Shown: positions 18,023-27,465, numbered from the stretch's first letter. The stretch is 64,000 nucleotides of DNA from Phocaeicola massiliensis B84634 = Timone 84634 = DSM 17679 = JCM 13223 (GCF_000382445.1 NZ_KB905472.1:866611-930610); one strand, 5' to 3'. Numbers and translations are program-made. Notes: a model not told the origin generated them from the letters alone.

Positions 18023-18916
18023 ATGATGATGGAAAAACATAATGTAAGAATCTTGGTCTGTACCCATAAGGAAGGCCCTGTAAGAGATGACGATATTTAT
18101 ATGCCTGTTCAGGTAGGTAAATCGGCTTCCACTATTGATTTGGGCTGTCAGGGAGATGATGTGGGGGACAATATAAGCGGTAAGAATAAAACTTATTGTG
18201 AATTGACCGGTTTGTATTGGGCTTGGAAGAATCTGAAAGATGTCGATTATATAGGGTTGTGTCATTACCGGCGTTATTTTGATCTCTCGCCGAAGAAATA
18301 TATTTTCAAACATATCGAATCGGATAGTATTACGTGGGAATGTTTTGTAAAAACTCCTTCTACTCTTGATTTTGCTGATGTCTTTACTCAATATGATGTG
18401 ATATTGCCTACTGCCCGTGTGTTTGACAGGTCTGTTGTCGATGAGCATATTTTCAACTCCGGTTTCATTGATTATATGATATTGGAGCAGGTTATTTTGA
18501 AGCTGTATCCTGCTTACAGAAACAGTGTGCTGGACGTGTTTTATAAGAAAAACTATATTCCCCAGCGGAATATGTTCATCATGAAAAAGGAATTGTTTCA
18601 TTGTTATGCCGAATGGTTGTTTTCCATATTGTACGAGGTGGAGAAACACCTTCGTTTGTCTCCTTATCACTACGCGCAGCGTGTTTTTGGATTTATGGGG
18701 GAAATATTATTGCCCTTGTTCTGCTATCACAACCATCTCCGCATTTATCAGCGGCGGATATTGGGGATAGGATGCGGGTATAATCCGAATAAATTAAAAA
18801 GAACGGTGTGTGGCTTTTTTGACAGGGCAAGGTTTAAAATGAATACTTGCCGGATAACGGAACTTTATTCTGAGAGATATCCCGAGATTCTTTGTTCGGA
18901 GGGAATTGTCATTTAA
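18023..18916 (+). CDS. DUF4422 domain protein (glycosyltransferase-like)
   Basis: 297 residues. It matches the DUF4422 family by VRILVCTHKE at the N-terminus, then YMPVQVG, GDNISGKNKTYCELTGLYWAWKN, and GLCHYRRYFD. The family is found in polysaccharide loci and is generally treated as a glycosyltransferase with a GT-A-like core; I know of no assigned reaction. It opens the operon that also carries the Wzm/Wzt exporter. A second family member lies on the opposite strand at 24848-25672. Confidence 0.85.
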   Translation: MMMEKHNVRILVCTHKEGPVRDDDIYMPVQVGKSASTIDLGCQGDDVGDNISGKNKTYCELTGLYWAWKNLKDVDYIGLCHYRRYFDLSPKKYIFKHIESDSITWECFVKTPSTLDFADVFTQYDVILPTARVFDRSVVDEHIFNSGFIDYMILEQVILKLYPAYRNSVLDVFYKKNYIPQRNMFIMKKELFHCYAEWLFSILYEVEKHLRLSPYHYAQRVFGFMGEILLPLFCYHNHLRIYQRRILGIGCGYNPNKLKRTVCGFFDRARFKMNTCRITELYSERYPEILCSEGIVI

Positions 18917-18931
18917 TGAAGCTGATGAGTG

Positions 18932-20101
18932 ATGAAGAAGATTCTTTTTTATTGTGATACGGTTTTCGGCGTTGGCGGAGTGCAGCGTGTCCTGGCGGAA
19001 GTGGCGAAACGGCTTTCGGAGGAGTATGAGGTTACGATATTGACCACGGATGACATTAGGCAGACCCGCCGGTATGATTACCATCGGTCTTCTGTCAGGT
19101 TTGTGTCTCTCATCTATGCTCCGGTCAGTATCTGGCGGCGTTTGCGACAGAAGTGCTGTAGTTTTGTGTGTAAATATTTACTTCCGAAGAATGAATGGAC
19201 TTGTTCTCTGTATGCACGGAGTTTCTTCTTATTGCCTTATCAGGACGAACTGATAGAGAAAATAAATGGTGGAAACTATGATGTGGCGATTGGGGTGCAT
19301 GCCTATTGTTGTCTTCATTTGGCTATTGTCCGGTCTAAGTTGAATGTACCGAGAACGGTGGGCTGGATGCACAATTCTTATGAAGCGTTTTTTGAAAAGA
19401 AGCATCCGTATCTTCCCCGGTTGAAGGCGTTTTTCTGCAATCGGATGGTTGATATTGAACGGATTATTGTCCTGAGCCGGAGGGATCAACAGAGATATAA
19501 GACGGAGTTGGGACTGGAAACGAGAGTGATATACAATCCGCTGACAATGGAAGTGAAGAGAACTGCCCGGCCTGATAATAAGTCTTTTTTGTCGGTGGGG
19601 CGGTTCTCTAAGAATCATAAAGGTTTTGATTTGTTGATAGAGGCGTTTGCCTTGTTTGCCAAGCGGAATATGCAATGGCATCTCGTTATTGTGGGCGAGG
19701 GGCCCGAAGACTCTTTGTATCGTTCTTTGATAGCGAAAAATGGGCTGGAAGACAGGATAAGGATAGAACCGTTTACCAACGATGTAAATTCTTATTATGT
19801 TCAAGCCGGGGTTTATGTTTTGGCATCGAGGTGGGAAGGGATGCCGTTGGTATTGATGGAGGCAATGGCACACGGTCTACCGGTTATTGCTTCAAATCTG
19901 CCCATTGTGGAGGAACTGTTGGGTGAGAGCCGTGCCGCAGTACTTTTTGAAAATGGAAATATAGCGGAACTGGCTGAACGGATGGTTGGTATGGCAACAA
20001 GTACGGATTTGGCCGAAAGGGGTAGGATTGCCATGGAGTATGCTCGCGAGTTTAGTATAAATAACATAATAAAAGAGTGGAAAGAGATAATAGAAAGATG
20101 A
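18932..20101 (+). CDS. GT4 family glycosyltransferase
   Basis: 389 residues from the ATG at 18932; a GTG one codon upstream is the other possible start. It contains GVGGVQRVLAEVAKRL at the N-terminus, HNSYEAFFEKKHPYLPRLK in the acceptor half, and FLSVGRFSKNHKGFDLLIEA and ASRWEGMPLVLMEAMAHGLP in the donor half. It resembles WaaG/PimA-like GT4 enzymes and is not of the CPxGP subgroup. Its stop overlaps the permease start (ATGA). Confidence 0.88.
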   Translation: MKKILFYCDTVFGVGGVQRVLAEVAKRLSEEYEVTILTTDDIRQTRRYDYHRSSVRFVSLIYAPVSIWRRLRQKCCSFVCKYLLPKNEWTCSLYARSFFLLPYQDELIEKINGGNYDVAIGVHAYCCLHLAIVRSKLNVPRTVGWMHNSYEAFFEKKHPYLPRLKAFFCNRMVDIERIIVLSRRDQQRYKTELGLETRVIYNPLTMEVKRTARPDNKSFLSVGRFSKNHKGFDLLIEAFALFAKRNMQWHLVIVGEGPEDSLYRSLIAKNGLEDRIRIEPFTNDVNSYYVQAGVYVLASRWEGMPLVLMEAMAHGLPVIASNLPIVEELLGESRAAVLFENGNIAELAERMVGMATSTDLAERGRIAMEYAREFSINNIIKEWKEIIER

Positions 20102-20970
20102 TGGAAGAGGAGAAATGGACATTGGTGATTGTGCCGAAAACAGGATTTTTCAAGTTGGACTTGGGAGAGTTGTGGCGGTATCGTGATTTATTGGTGATGT
20201 ATATCCGGCGTGATATTGTGACTTTTTATAAACAAACAATATTAGGTCCGTTGTGGTTTATATTGCAACCGTTGTTTACTGTTCTGATGTTTATGTTTGT
20301 GTTTGGAGGCATTGCCGGTATTTCTACAGACGGGCTTCCCCGGCCATTGTTTTATATGGCGGGGTTGCTGTGTTGGAATTATTTTGCCGAGTGTATGAAT
20401 CGTTGTTCGGATACGTTCAATGCCAATCAGAATGTTTTCGGAAAAGTGTATTTCCCGCGGTTGATTGTTCCGTTGTCTATTGTGGTGTCCAGTTTGGTGA
20501 AAATGGGTATCCAGTTTATACTGTTTCTTTTTATTTATCTGTACTGTGTGCTTGATGGTGGTGCGACGGATGTAAATAGTTATTCGATAAATGAGTACGC
20601 TTGTCTGTTCCCTTTATTGGTGCTGATGCTGGCAGGGTTGGGACTTGGTTTCGGTCTGCTGATTTCTTCGCTTACCACCAAATACCGTGATTTGAGGTTC
20701 TTGGTTACTTTCGGGGTGCAGTTGTGGATGTATGCCACTCCGGTCATTTATCCTCTGTCGGTGATGCAGCAAAGTCATGAAAAATATATGTGGTTGATAA
20801 TAGCTAATCCGTTGACTTCCATTATCGAAACGTTTAAATACGGATTTTTGGGTGAAGGAATTTTTAGCTGGTGGTATTTGGGATATAGTTTCCTTTTCAC
20901 GGTCCTGATTGTAGTGTGGGGAATGATCACTTTCAATAAAGTGCAGCGTAGTTTTATGGATGTAATTTGA
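20098..20970 (+). CDS. ABC-2 type polysaccharide exporter permease (Wzm-like)
   Basis: 290 residues from the ATG at 20098, chosen for its ATGA overlap with the preceding stop; the longer frame from 20077 lies inside that gene. After a cytoplasmic N-terminus ending in RYRDLLVMYIRRDIVTFYKQ come six hydrophobic segments. The block TILGPLWFILQPL is diagnostic of Wzm/TagG/RfbA-type permeases. It should form the inner-membrane channel for a polyprenyl-linked polysaccharide together with the ATPase encoded next. Confidence 0.93.
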   Translation: MMEEEKWTLVIVPKTGFFKLDLGELWRYRDLLVMYIRRDIVTFYKQTILGPLWFILQPLFTVLMFMFVFGGIAGISTDGLPRPLFYMAGLLCWNYFAECMNRCSDTFNANQNVFGKVYFPRLIVPLSIVVSSLVKMGIQFILFLFIYLYCVLDGGATDVNSYSINEYACLFPLLVLMLAGLGLGFGLLISSLTTKYRDLRFLVTFGVQLWMYATPVIYPLSVMQQSHEKYMWLIIANPLTSIIETFKYGFLGEGIFSWWYLGYSFLFTVLIVVWGMITFNKVQRSFMDVI

Positions 20971-20981
20971 CAATATGTAGT

Positions 20982-22259
20982 ATGGGTAATATAGCAATTG
21001 AATTTGATAATGTGAGTAAACAATACGCCTTGGGCTCTATCGGTACGGGCACATTGAGCCGTGACCTGAATCGCTGGTGGGCACGGATACGTGGAAAGGA
21101 AGACCCTTATCTGCGTATCGGCGAGGTGAACGATCGTTCTCAGAAAGCGATGGGAAATTTTGTGTGGGCTTTGAAAGATATTAATTTTAAGGTAGAGCGA
21201 GGAGAGGTGTTGGGTATCATTGGCAAGAATGGGGCGGGCAAGTCTACTTTGTTGAAAATATTGTCTCGTGTCACTTCTCCCACAACGGGATGTATCAGGG
21301 CGAAGGGGCGTATCGCTTCTTTACTGGAAGTGGGAACAGGTTTTCATCCTGATTTGACCGGACGCGAGAATATTTATATGAATGGTGCTATTATGGGCAT
21401 GACGAAACACGAAATCACTCGCAAGCTGGATGAGATTGTCGATTTTGCCGGTGTGGAGAAATATATTGATACACCGGTCAAGCGTTACTCTTCGGGGATG
21501 ACAGTGAGACTGGGGTTTGCTGTGGCTGCTCATCTGGAACCGGAGATTTTGGTGGTGGATGAGGTTTTGGCGGTGGGTGATGCGGAGTTTCAACGGAAAG
21601 CGGTCGGCAAGATGCAGGATGTGGCGAAAGGAGAGGGAAGAACGGTGTTGTTTGTGAGTCATAATATGGGAAGTATGCAGCAGTTGTGTCGCAAAGGTGT
21701 TTTGCTGGAGAATGGCAGCGTTGCATTTTCAGGCATTATGGGTGAGGTGATAAATGCTTATCAAAGAGGTATTGTTACGCAGCGGGAATTTACAAGTATG
21801 GATGGCGATCCCAACGTGCTTCAGCTGTTGTATGCTTCGATTGATTCAAATCACGACGGTATGTTTTATACTGATTCTGAAATAAGAGTGTACATGAAAG
21901 TGAAGGTGGCCAAGCAGATATCTTCGTTGGTAATTGGCTTTAATTTATACAGTTCTTGGGGGTATCCTTTGGCACGGACGGATTATAATGATTCGCAGAA
22001 TTTGACGACGCTTTCTCCCGGTATTTATGAACTTAAGTTTGTCATTCTTCCTTATACATTGTCCGATGGAGGGTATCATATCGTTTTTGATATTGCTGAA
22101 CGGAATGTAAAACGCTATACCACCGAGAAGTCTAATTTGTACTTTACCGTTCTTCCTGGCAGTTCTTTTTTCGGAAATCGTTTTTGCGAACATCTTAATA
22201 TCAAGAGTTCGCTGTTCAGAGAGGATTGGTTGGACTTTTTGCGAAAAGTGGAAGAATAG
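20982..22259 (+). CDS. ABC exporter ATPase with C-terminal polysaccharide-binding domain (Wzt-like)
   Basis: 425 residues from the ATG at 20982; a TTG-initiated frame from 20967 is less likely. ATPase domain: Walker A GKNGAGKS at 81-88, signature YSSGMTVRLGFAVA, Walker B ILVVDEVLAVGD. About 165 residues follow from the end of the ATPase (RGIVTQREF...) and look like the beta-sandwich domain of long Wzt proteins. In O9a/O12-type systems that domain recognises the completed, capped O-chain before export. This suggests an O-antigen whose length is set by ABC export, not by Wzz. Confidence 0.93.
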   Translation: MGNIAIEFDNVSKQYALGSIGTGTLSRDLNRWWARIRGKEDPYLRIGEVNDRSQKAMGNFVWALKDINFKVERGEVLGIIGKNGAGKSTLLKILSRVTSPTTGCIRAKGRIASLLEVGTGFHPDLTGRENIYMNGAIMGMTKHEITRKLDEIVDFAGVEKYIDTPVKRYSSGMTVRLGFAVAAHLEPEILVVDEVLAVGDAEFQRKAVGKMQDVAKGEGRTVLFVSHNMGSMQQLCRKGVLLENGSVAFSGIMGEVINAYQRGIVTQREFTSMDGDPNVLQLLYASIDSNHDGMFYTDSEIRVYMKVKVAKQISSLVIGFNLYSSWGYPLARTDYNDSQNLTTLSPGIYELKFVILPYTLSDGGYHIVFDIAERNVKRYTTEKSNLYFTVLPGSSFFGNRFCEHLNIKSSLFREDWLDFLRKVEE

Positions 22260-22263
22260 TGGT

Positions 22264-23097
22264 ATGGGAAATAAATATGTCATTGTGCTCACTGCTTGTA
22301 TTAATCCGGGGAAGATGATTCATACTTCTCTTACGGATGTGGATATACGGAGGAGGCAGTATGAGGATGCACTGGAGTTTTATCTTTTACAGACGGATTA
22401 TCCGATTGTTTTTGTTGAGAATTCGGGGACTGATATCAGTGGGGATTTTCGGAAGTTTGTAGATTGTGGGCGTTTGGAATTTGTTACATTTCAGGGAAAT
22501 GAGGAGTTTGACAGGAAGAAAGGAAAAGGATATGGGGAGGCGCTCATCCTGGAGTATGCATTAGAGCATTCCTTGTTTGTGCACCAATGTGACTTTTTGG
22601 TGAAGATAACAGGACGATTAAAATTATTGAATGTAAATAGCATGATAGGTTTTCATCGGTATATCCTTCCTCACTGTGATATTCAGAGTGAGATGGATAG
22701 GAGGGAGAGGTATTCGGACAGCAGAATGCTTATTACCGATAAAGGTTTCTTGCAACATTCGTTTTTGGCGCGTAAGGAGAGGATAGATGACAGCAAGGGA
22801 TGTAACTTTGAGCATATTCTTTTTACGAGCATTGATGAACAAAAAGATTTTGTCTTTTATCCTTTCTTAATACGTCCTTTGTGGCGTGGAATATCAGGTA
22901 CCAATGGTAGGGAGTATTGGGAAGGAAATTATACAAGTTTGAAGTTGGCTTATTTCAAAAGAATGTTGAACTGTATGACGGAATACAATATGTGCCATCC
23001 CCACAATAAGCCATCGATGGGAGTACGCTTGGTGTTGGGCATGGCTGGAATGGCGGTTGGCACTGTGCTTCGTTTTTTTGATTGGATAAAGCGATGA
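22264..23097 (+). CDS. Unrecognised protein, possibly a glycosyltransferase
   Basis: 277 residues that I cannot place in a named family. It begins YVIVLTACINPGK, has VENSG at about residue 58, a KGKGYGEALILEYALEHS block near 90-107 and CDFLVKITGRLKL near 115. The sequence ends in a hydrophobic segment (LVLGMAGMAVGTVLRFF) that may anchor it to the membrane. The pattern of a beta-strand start followed by a GEA-LE block resembles GT-A-like enzymes in polysaccharide clusters. It lies between the Wzt gene and a GT2 gene in one operon and overlaps the latter by 4 bp. Confidence 0.5.
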   Translation: MGNKYVIVLTACINPGKMIHTSLTDVDIRRRQYEDALEFYLLQTDYPIVFVENSGTDISGDFRKFVDCGRLEFVTFQGNEEFDRKKGKGYGEALILEYALEHSLFVHQCDFLVKITGRLKLLNVNSMIGFHRYILPHCDIQSEMDRRERYSDSRMLITDKGFLQHSFLARKERIDDSKGCNFEHILFTSIDEQKDFVFYPFLIRPLWRGISGTNGREYWEGNYTSLKLAYFKRMLNCMTEYNMCHPHNKPSMGVRLVLGMAGMAVGTVLRFFDWIKR

Positions 23098-23897
23098 ATA
23101 AATTTACCATTATAACGATAAATTATAATAATAAAGTTGGTCTGCAGAAGACGATTAAGAGTGTGTTTGACCAGTCTTTTGGAGATTACGAATACATTAT
23201 TATTGACGGTGGCTCTACGGATGGCAGTGAAGAGGTGATTGAACAATGTGCTGCCCGACTGAGTTATTGGGTGTCCGAGTCCGATAAGGGTATCTATCAT
23301 GCGATGAACAAAGGGATTGCGCAGGCTCATGGCGAATATTTGGTGTTTATGAACTCGGGAGACTGTTTTCATGATTCTTCTGTTTTGGAATGGGTAGCGG
23401 CGCAGAAACTTGATGTGGATATCGCCATTGGAACGGTGGAGTGTGTAGGAACCGGCGGGCTTAAAGTGCCTCCCTGTAATGATTTGTCTATGATGGATTT
23501 ATTTAGAAATCATCCTCCTCATCAGGCGGCTTTCATCAGGAGGGCACTGTTTGAAAAGGGAGGGTTTGATGAGTCTTTAGTGCTGGTTGCAGATTGGTCT
23601 TTTTTTGTGGACAGGTTGATTTTTCAGCACACTTCTTATCGCAGATTGGATAAAATTATTTCAGATTACGATATGTCTGGATTAAGTACTATGCAGACTG
23701 ATTTGCTGAGGGAGGAGAGGTATCGTGTGTTGAAGGCGTTTTTCCCTGAAAGGGTGTTGAAGGATTATGAAAAATATAAATATGCAGACTCTCCTTTGTT
23801 GGAATTGATTCCGGAATTGAACAGGACGGCCGGATTTCATAGGATGGTTTACAGGCTGGTGAAATTCTTGCTGCGCTGCTATCACTGGATTGGCTGA
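23094..23897 (+). CDS. GT2 family glycosyltransferase (WcaA/WcaE-like)
   Basis: 267 residues from the ATG at 23094, placed by its ATGA overlap with the preceding stop. GT-A motifs: FTIITINYNNKVGLQKTIKS, IIDGGSTDGS, DKGIYHAMNKG, FMNSGD as the DxD-equivalent, and HPPHQAAFIRR. This set is typical of the colanic-acid-type GT2 subgroup. It is the last gene of the operon, and its 3' end overlaps the convergent gene at 23882 by 16 bp. Confidence 0.87.
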   Translation: MNKFTIITINYNNKVGLQKTIKSVFDQSFGDYEYIIIDGGSTDGSEEVIEQCAARLSYWVSESDKGIYHAMNKGIAQAHGEYLVFMNSGDCFHDSSVLEWVAAQKLDVDIAIGTVECVGTGGLKVPPCNDLSMMDLFRNHPPHQAAFIRRALFEKGGFDESLVLVADWSFFVDRLIFQHTSYRRLDKIISDYDMSGLSTMQTDLLREERYRVLKAFFPERVLKDYEKYKYADSPLLELIPELNRTAGFHRMVYRLVKFLLRCYHWIG

Positions 23898-24844
23898 CTA
23901 TGGAATTTTTTAAGAACCAGTATGTGGGCAAAAGATAATGTGTACCTTATTTTCTCACATACGGAGAGACAGGTATACTGGTTTCTTTTGATAGTGCGAA
24001 TCCGGTTTTGTATTTCATGCATGGGCATTTGAGTAGCATATTTTTTGAAGAATGAAATCGAACTGTGGATGTAATCTTGAGACAAGGTTCTCCTGACAGA
24101 CTCGGGAAAAGAGGCGGAGAGGGTGGTCATGATATCAAAAGCATCCATAAATGTACACATATGGGCACGATATGACTTTCCGAATGTGTGCATGGCACTT
24201 GCATTTCTAATGATATAGTGATAATAAGGAATGGTGGTGCAAGCTATTGATGTGCAGTGTATCATGTATTGGAAGATGAATAGTCGGTCTTCATTATAGT
24301 ATATGTTTTCGTTGAATGCTAATTGATGTTTGTCAATAATCTTTTTATCGTACAACTTATCCCATAAATTGCCTTTGTATCTGTAGTAAGAGTCATGAAA
24401 CAAAGAAGATATGGCATCCTGATTATTCAGAACGTAGGTTTGTTCCTCTTTTATTTGGTAAATGATATTTTCGTTCTCGTCCTCGATCAAGTAACCACAT
24501 GTAGACATATTTGCATGATATCGGAGGATGAGACGATAGAGTTCCGATAACATTTCGGGCTCCATCCGGTCGTCACTGTCCATGAAATGGATGTACTTTC
24601 CTTGGCTTAGTTCTATTCCTTTATTCCGTGCATGGCTTACTCCGTGATTGGGGATGTGTGTCACATGTATTCTTTTGTCTTTACAAGCATAGCTGTCGCA
24701 TATTTTTCCACTCTCGTCTGTACTTCCATCGTCAATCAGAATTATTTCGATGTCCGACAATGTTTGTGCCAAAACGCTTTCTATGCATTTGGGCAGAAGT
24801 CGTTCGGTGTTATATATTGGGATGATGACGGATATGAGTGGCAT
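23882..24844 (-). CDS. GT2 family glycosyltransferase
   Basis: 320 residues with a clear GT-A domain: LISVIIPIYNTERLLPKCIE, ILIDDGSTDESGKICD, NHGVSHARNKGIE, HFMDSDDR. The C-terminal ~100 residues are not membrane-spanning. It is the last gene of the long exopolysaccharide operon that starts at 35488. It ends tail-to-tail with the plus-strand GT2 gene, sharing 16 bp. Confidence 0.88.
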   Translation of the reverse strand: MPLISVIIPIYNTERLLPKCIESVLAQTLSDIEIILIDDGSTDESGKICDSYACKDKRIHVTHIPNHGVSHARNKGIELSQGKYIHFMDSDDRMEPEMLSELYRLILRYHANMSTCGYLIEDENENIIYQIKEEQTYVLNNQDAISSLFHDSYYRYKGNLWDKLYDKKIIDKHQLAFNENIYYNEDRLFIFQYMIHCTSIACTTIPYYHYIIRNASAMHTFGKSYRAHMCTFMDAFDIMTTLSASFPESVRRTLSQDYIHSSISFFKKYATQMPMHEIQNRIRTIKRNQYTCLSVCEKIRYTLSFAHILVLKKFHSQPIQ

Positions 24845-24847
24845 ACT

Positions 24848-25672
24848 TTATACTTTTGTAAGTTTATATATCAAGTCGTTTTTTAAGCGGCGCAGGGTGT
24901 AACGGAGGTTGCCGGGATTTCGAAATGCTTCATCCAGAGGCATGATGACAGGAATGTACTTCACCTTCAACCGGTTTCGGATGCAATATATGTTGATGAG
25001 CCGTTCGGATAAATAGCCGAACAGCCGGGCTTGGTCGGGGTAACCGGAGAGCTTTACACGTTTTTCCAGTTCGAATAAAACCTTGAATAGCCATTCGGAG
25101 TATCCGTCGAAATGTTCCCATCGGGTTATGAACATATTATAACCGGAATAGGCATTTCTGTGATACATCAGTGTATCGAAAGCGGTGGAGTATTCGGGAC
25201 TGACATCATGAATCACTTCCTTTAATATATGGAGGTCGTTGACAATGTGGAAAACGGCATACTGCGTGCCCACATTGTAAGGATAATGACGTTTGGAAGG
25301 AAGTATGATGTCATAATCATTCAATAACTTCTCTAAATCGGGAAAGCAATATTTCTTTTTCAGAAACGAATCACGATTAATGAAACTTCTGTCGGGTGAA
25401 AAGGAAGCAAACGATCGGTAGAAATCAAAGAAACGTCTGTAATGGTTCAGTCCGATGATGTCGCATCTTATGTTTTTCCAAGCCCAGTAATGTGCTGTCA
25501 ACTCACAAAAATGGGGATTCTTGTCAGAAATGTTGTCACCGGTATTGTCTTGCGCATGGTAGAACCGGGTGTTGGTGAGGGCGGCTCCTACCTGGATGGG
25601 GTAGAAGTATTTATGTGGCGGGAGGGCTGCTTCCCGGTGTGCACAGACTAATATTTTGATTTCTTTTTCCAT
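24848..25672 (-). CDS. DUF4422 domain protein, second copy (glycosyltransferase-like)
   Basis: 274 residues with the same family signature as the gene at 18023: IKILVCAHRE, YPIQVG, GDNISDKNPHFCELTAHYWAWKN, GLNHYRRFFD, then GYNMFITRW. The two are paralogues on opposite strands in two operons that converge. The family is taken to be glycosyltransferase-like. Four-base spacing to the following GT2 gene and six to the preceding acyltransferase gene support one operon. Confidence 0.85.
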   Translation of the reverse strand: MEKEIKILVCAHREAALPPHKYFYPIQVGAALTNTRFYHAQDNTGDNISDKNPHFCELTAHYWAWKNIRCDIIGLNHYRRFFDFYRSFASFSPDRSFINRDSFLKKKYCFPDLEKLLNDYDIILPSKRHYPYNVGTQYAVFHIVNDLHILKEVIHDVSPEYSTAFDTLMYHRNAYSGYNMFITRWEHFDGYSEWLFKVLFELEKRVKLSGYPDQARLFGYLSERLINIYCIRNRLKVKYIPVIMPLDEAFRNPGNLRYTLRRLKNDLIYKLTKV

Positions 25673-25678
25673 AATTGC

Positions 25679-26293
25679 TCAGTTGACTTTTTCCCACATT
25701 TGTGTTTGTGGATTAAACCGCTTGATGATACGTGCCGGATTGCCCACCGTGACGCAGTAATCAGGGATGTCTTTAGTTACCACACAGCCGGCACCGATAA
25801 AGCAGTGTTTCCCAATGTTTACACCGGGCAGTATAATCACGTTGGCTCCGATAATGGTATGTTCTCCTATATGGATAGGAGAGGTGGTGATGCCTTGTTC
25901 GATGATGTTTTTGGTGATGTCGCGATAGTTATGGTTCAAGCCGATGAGGACCACATTTTGAGAAATATTGACTCCGTTGTCTATTTGGATAGGGCCGATA
26001 ACCGTATTGCTCAGTCCGATTCGGCAATAATCGCCGATGATGATATCTCCTACGGCATTGTTCAGGCAGGAGTAATCTTCAATGACAGAATATTTACCTA
26101 ACCGGAATTGGTGGAAGGGGGGAAGGTCTTTTCGGACACTGCGATAGATTACCGCCCCTTTTCCTTTTTTAATATAGATAGGTTGCAGTATCCGTATCCA
26201 CCAATAGGGGCGCGTTTTCACCGGATGCATGATGAATCGATGAATCCGTTTCTTTAACTTGGGATTTTTATGTAGATAATTCTTTAGATTCAT
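25679..26293 (-). CDS. Left-handed beta-helix (hexapeptide) acyltransferase
   Basis: 204 residues. From about residue 70 to 185 it shows hexapeptide repeats (IGDYCRIG, IGEHTIIGANVIILPG, IGKHCFIGAGCVVTKDI) and ends with VGNPARIIKRF, as in serine/maltose/virginiamycin-type O-acetyltransferases of polysaccharide loci. It probably acetylates a sugar of the repeat unit using acetyl-CoA. It overlaps the preceding glycosyltransferase gene by 4 bp (ATGA). Confidence 0.87.
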   Translation of the reverse strand: MNLKNYLHKNPKLKKRIHRFIMHPVKTRPYWWIRILQPIYIKKGKGAVIYRSVRKDLPPFHQFRLGKYSVIEDYSCLNNAVGDIIIGDYCRIGLSNTVIGPIQIDNGVNISQNVVLIGLNHNYRDITKNIIEQGITTSPIHIGEHTIIGANVIILPGVNIGKHCFIGAGCVVTKDIPDYCVTVGNPARIIKRFNPQTQMWEKVN

Positions 26294-27459
26294 AACTGTC
26301 CATGTTGCGTATGAATAAATTTATTTGCCATTCCTTTTAAATGAAATAAATTAAGTGTCATAATGATTGTAAAATAAGGTAGTTGTTTTATTATTTTGCC
26401 TGCATATTTATGTCTCATGTCGGGGGGGATGGCAATGTATAGTGATAGAGTCAGCAATATAAATAAAATCCACCATTTGACGGACGAAAACGGGGAAATG
26501 ATACTACAAATGAGTGAGATGGTACTCAGTACTGCTATAAGGATACTGCGCGGAAGGATAAATGTCTGAATTGTTTTTAATAGATAATCCCGATTCCCAT
26601 GTAGGAGGGCTGAAGGCAGGTTACTTCCCATTTTGAGAGCAAGGAACAGTTGAGTAGCCATCCAGCGGCGGCGTTGGTGGCGCATGCTGTCTGCTTTTTG
26701 TACCTTTTCATCCAAGGTCTCTATGCTATCGGCATATTCTATGTGGATGCCTTGGCTGAGTAACAGTTCTTCTAATTCTTTATCCTCACCGGCACTGTGT
26801 GTATGTATGATATTTTGCTTAAACCATTGGAAATCAAAGACCATTCCCGAGCCGATGAGTGCTGAGGAGAATCCTAATTGGATGTGTCCTTTTCTGAATA
26901 TGGTGTTGTTCATTTCTTCTATGACTGCATCCAGTATGGCTGTATCAGAGTTCAGGTTTTTGGCTTTTCGATGTGTTTGTATGGCTTTTGCGCCTTGGGA
27001 TACCGCTTTGTTCAGTTCGTATAAATAATCGGTTGGAATGAGGTTGTCAGCATCCAATATGATGACATAATCATATCGGAGGTAGGATATATGTTCTGTT
27101 GCTAGGCGTAAAGCTTTGGCTTTGGAACTTTCTTGTTCCTGTATCTTCAATAAAGTGATGCGTGACTCCAGATAGAGCAGATGGTTGGTTGCATCGTCCA
27201 TTCCGTCAGAGACGACAATGACGTCATATAGCTGTTCAGGGTATGTTTGCTGTAATACGGAATGGATGCAGTCAAGGATTACATTATCTTCCTTATAAGC
27301 GGGTATGAGTATGGCAAAGCGTTTGAAATCATGGCTTTGGGGATATTGTTGTGACTTGAAGAAACAAGACGCAACAGAGAAGATAACTATATATCCTACG
27401 CAGACGGCAAAATAGATATATAGTACAAATTCAATGATATGTATCGCTCCCGACAGCAT
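26290..27459 (-). CDS. Membrane-bound GT2 glycosyltransferase
   Basis: 389 residues: an N-terminal membrane helix (about 8-32), a GT-A domain with FAILIPAYKEDNVILDCIHS, VVSDGMDD, SSKAKALRLA and ILDADN, and a C-terminal half with a QRRRW motif (MRHQRRRWMA) and several membrane helices. QRRRW-like motifs mark processive or BcsA-related GT2 enzymes. It is a close paralogue of the interrupted gene immediately upstream (27466-28593). Confidence 0.87.
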   Translation of the reverse strand: MLSGAIHIIEFVLYIYFAVCVGYIVIFSVASCFFKSQQYPQSHDFKRFAILIPAYKEDNVILDCIHSVLQQTYPEQLYDVIVVSDGMDDATNHLLYLESRITLLKIQEQESSKAKALRLATEHISYLRYDYVIILDADNLIPTDYLYELNKAVSQGAKAIQTHRKAKNLNSDTAILDAVIEEMNNTIFRKGHIQLGFSSALIGSGMVFDFQWFKQNIIHTHSAGEDKELEELLLSQGIHIEYADSIETLDEKVQKADSMRHQRRRWMATQLFLALKMGSNLPSALLHGNRDYLLKTIQTFILPRSILIAVLSTISLICSIISPFSSVKWWILFILLTLSLYIAIPPDMRHKYAGKIIKQLPYFTIIMTLNLFHLKGMANKFIHTQHGQL

Positions 27460-27465
27460 ATTGAT

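Noticed and set aside
17984..18670. Minus-strand ORF of 228 codons opposite the DUF4422 gene
   Set aside because: Antisense to a clear DUF4422 gene and lacking any recognised domain.
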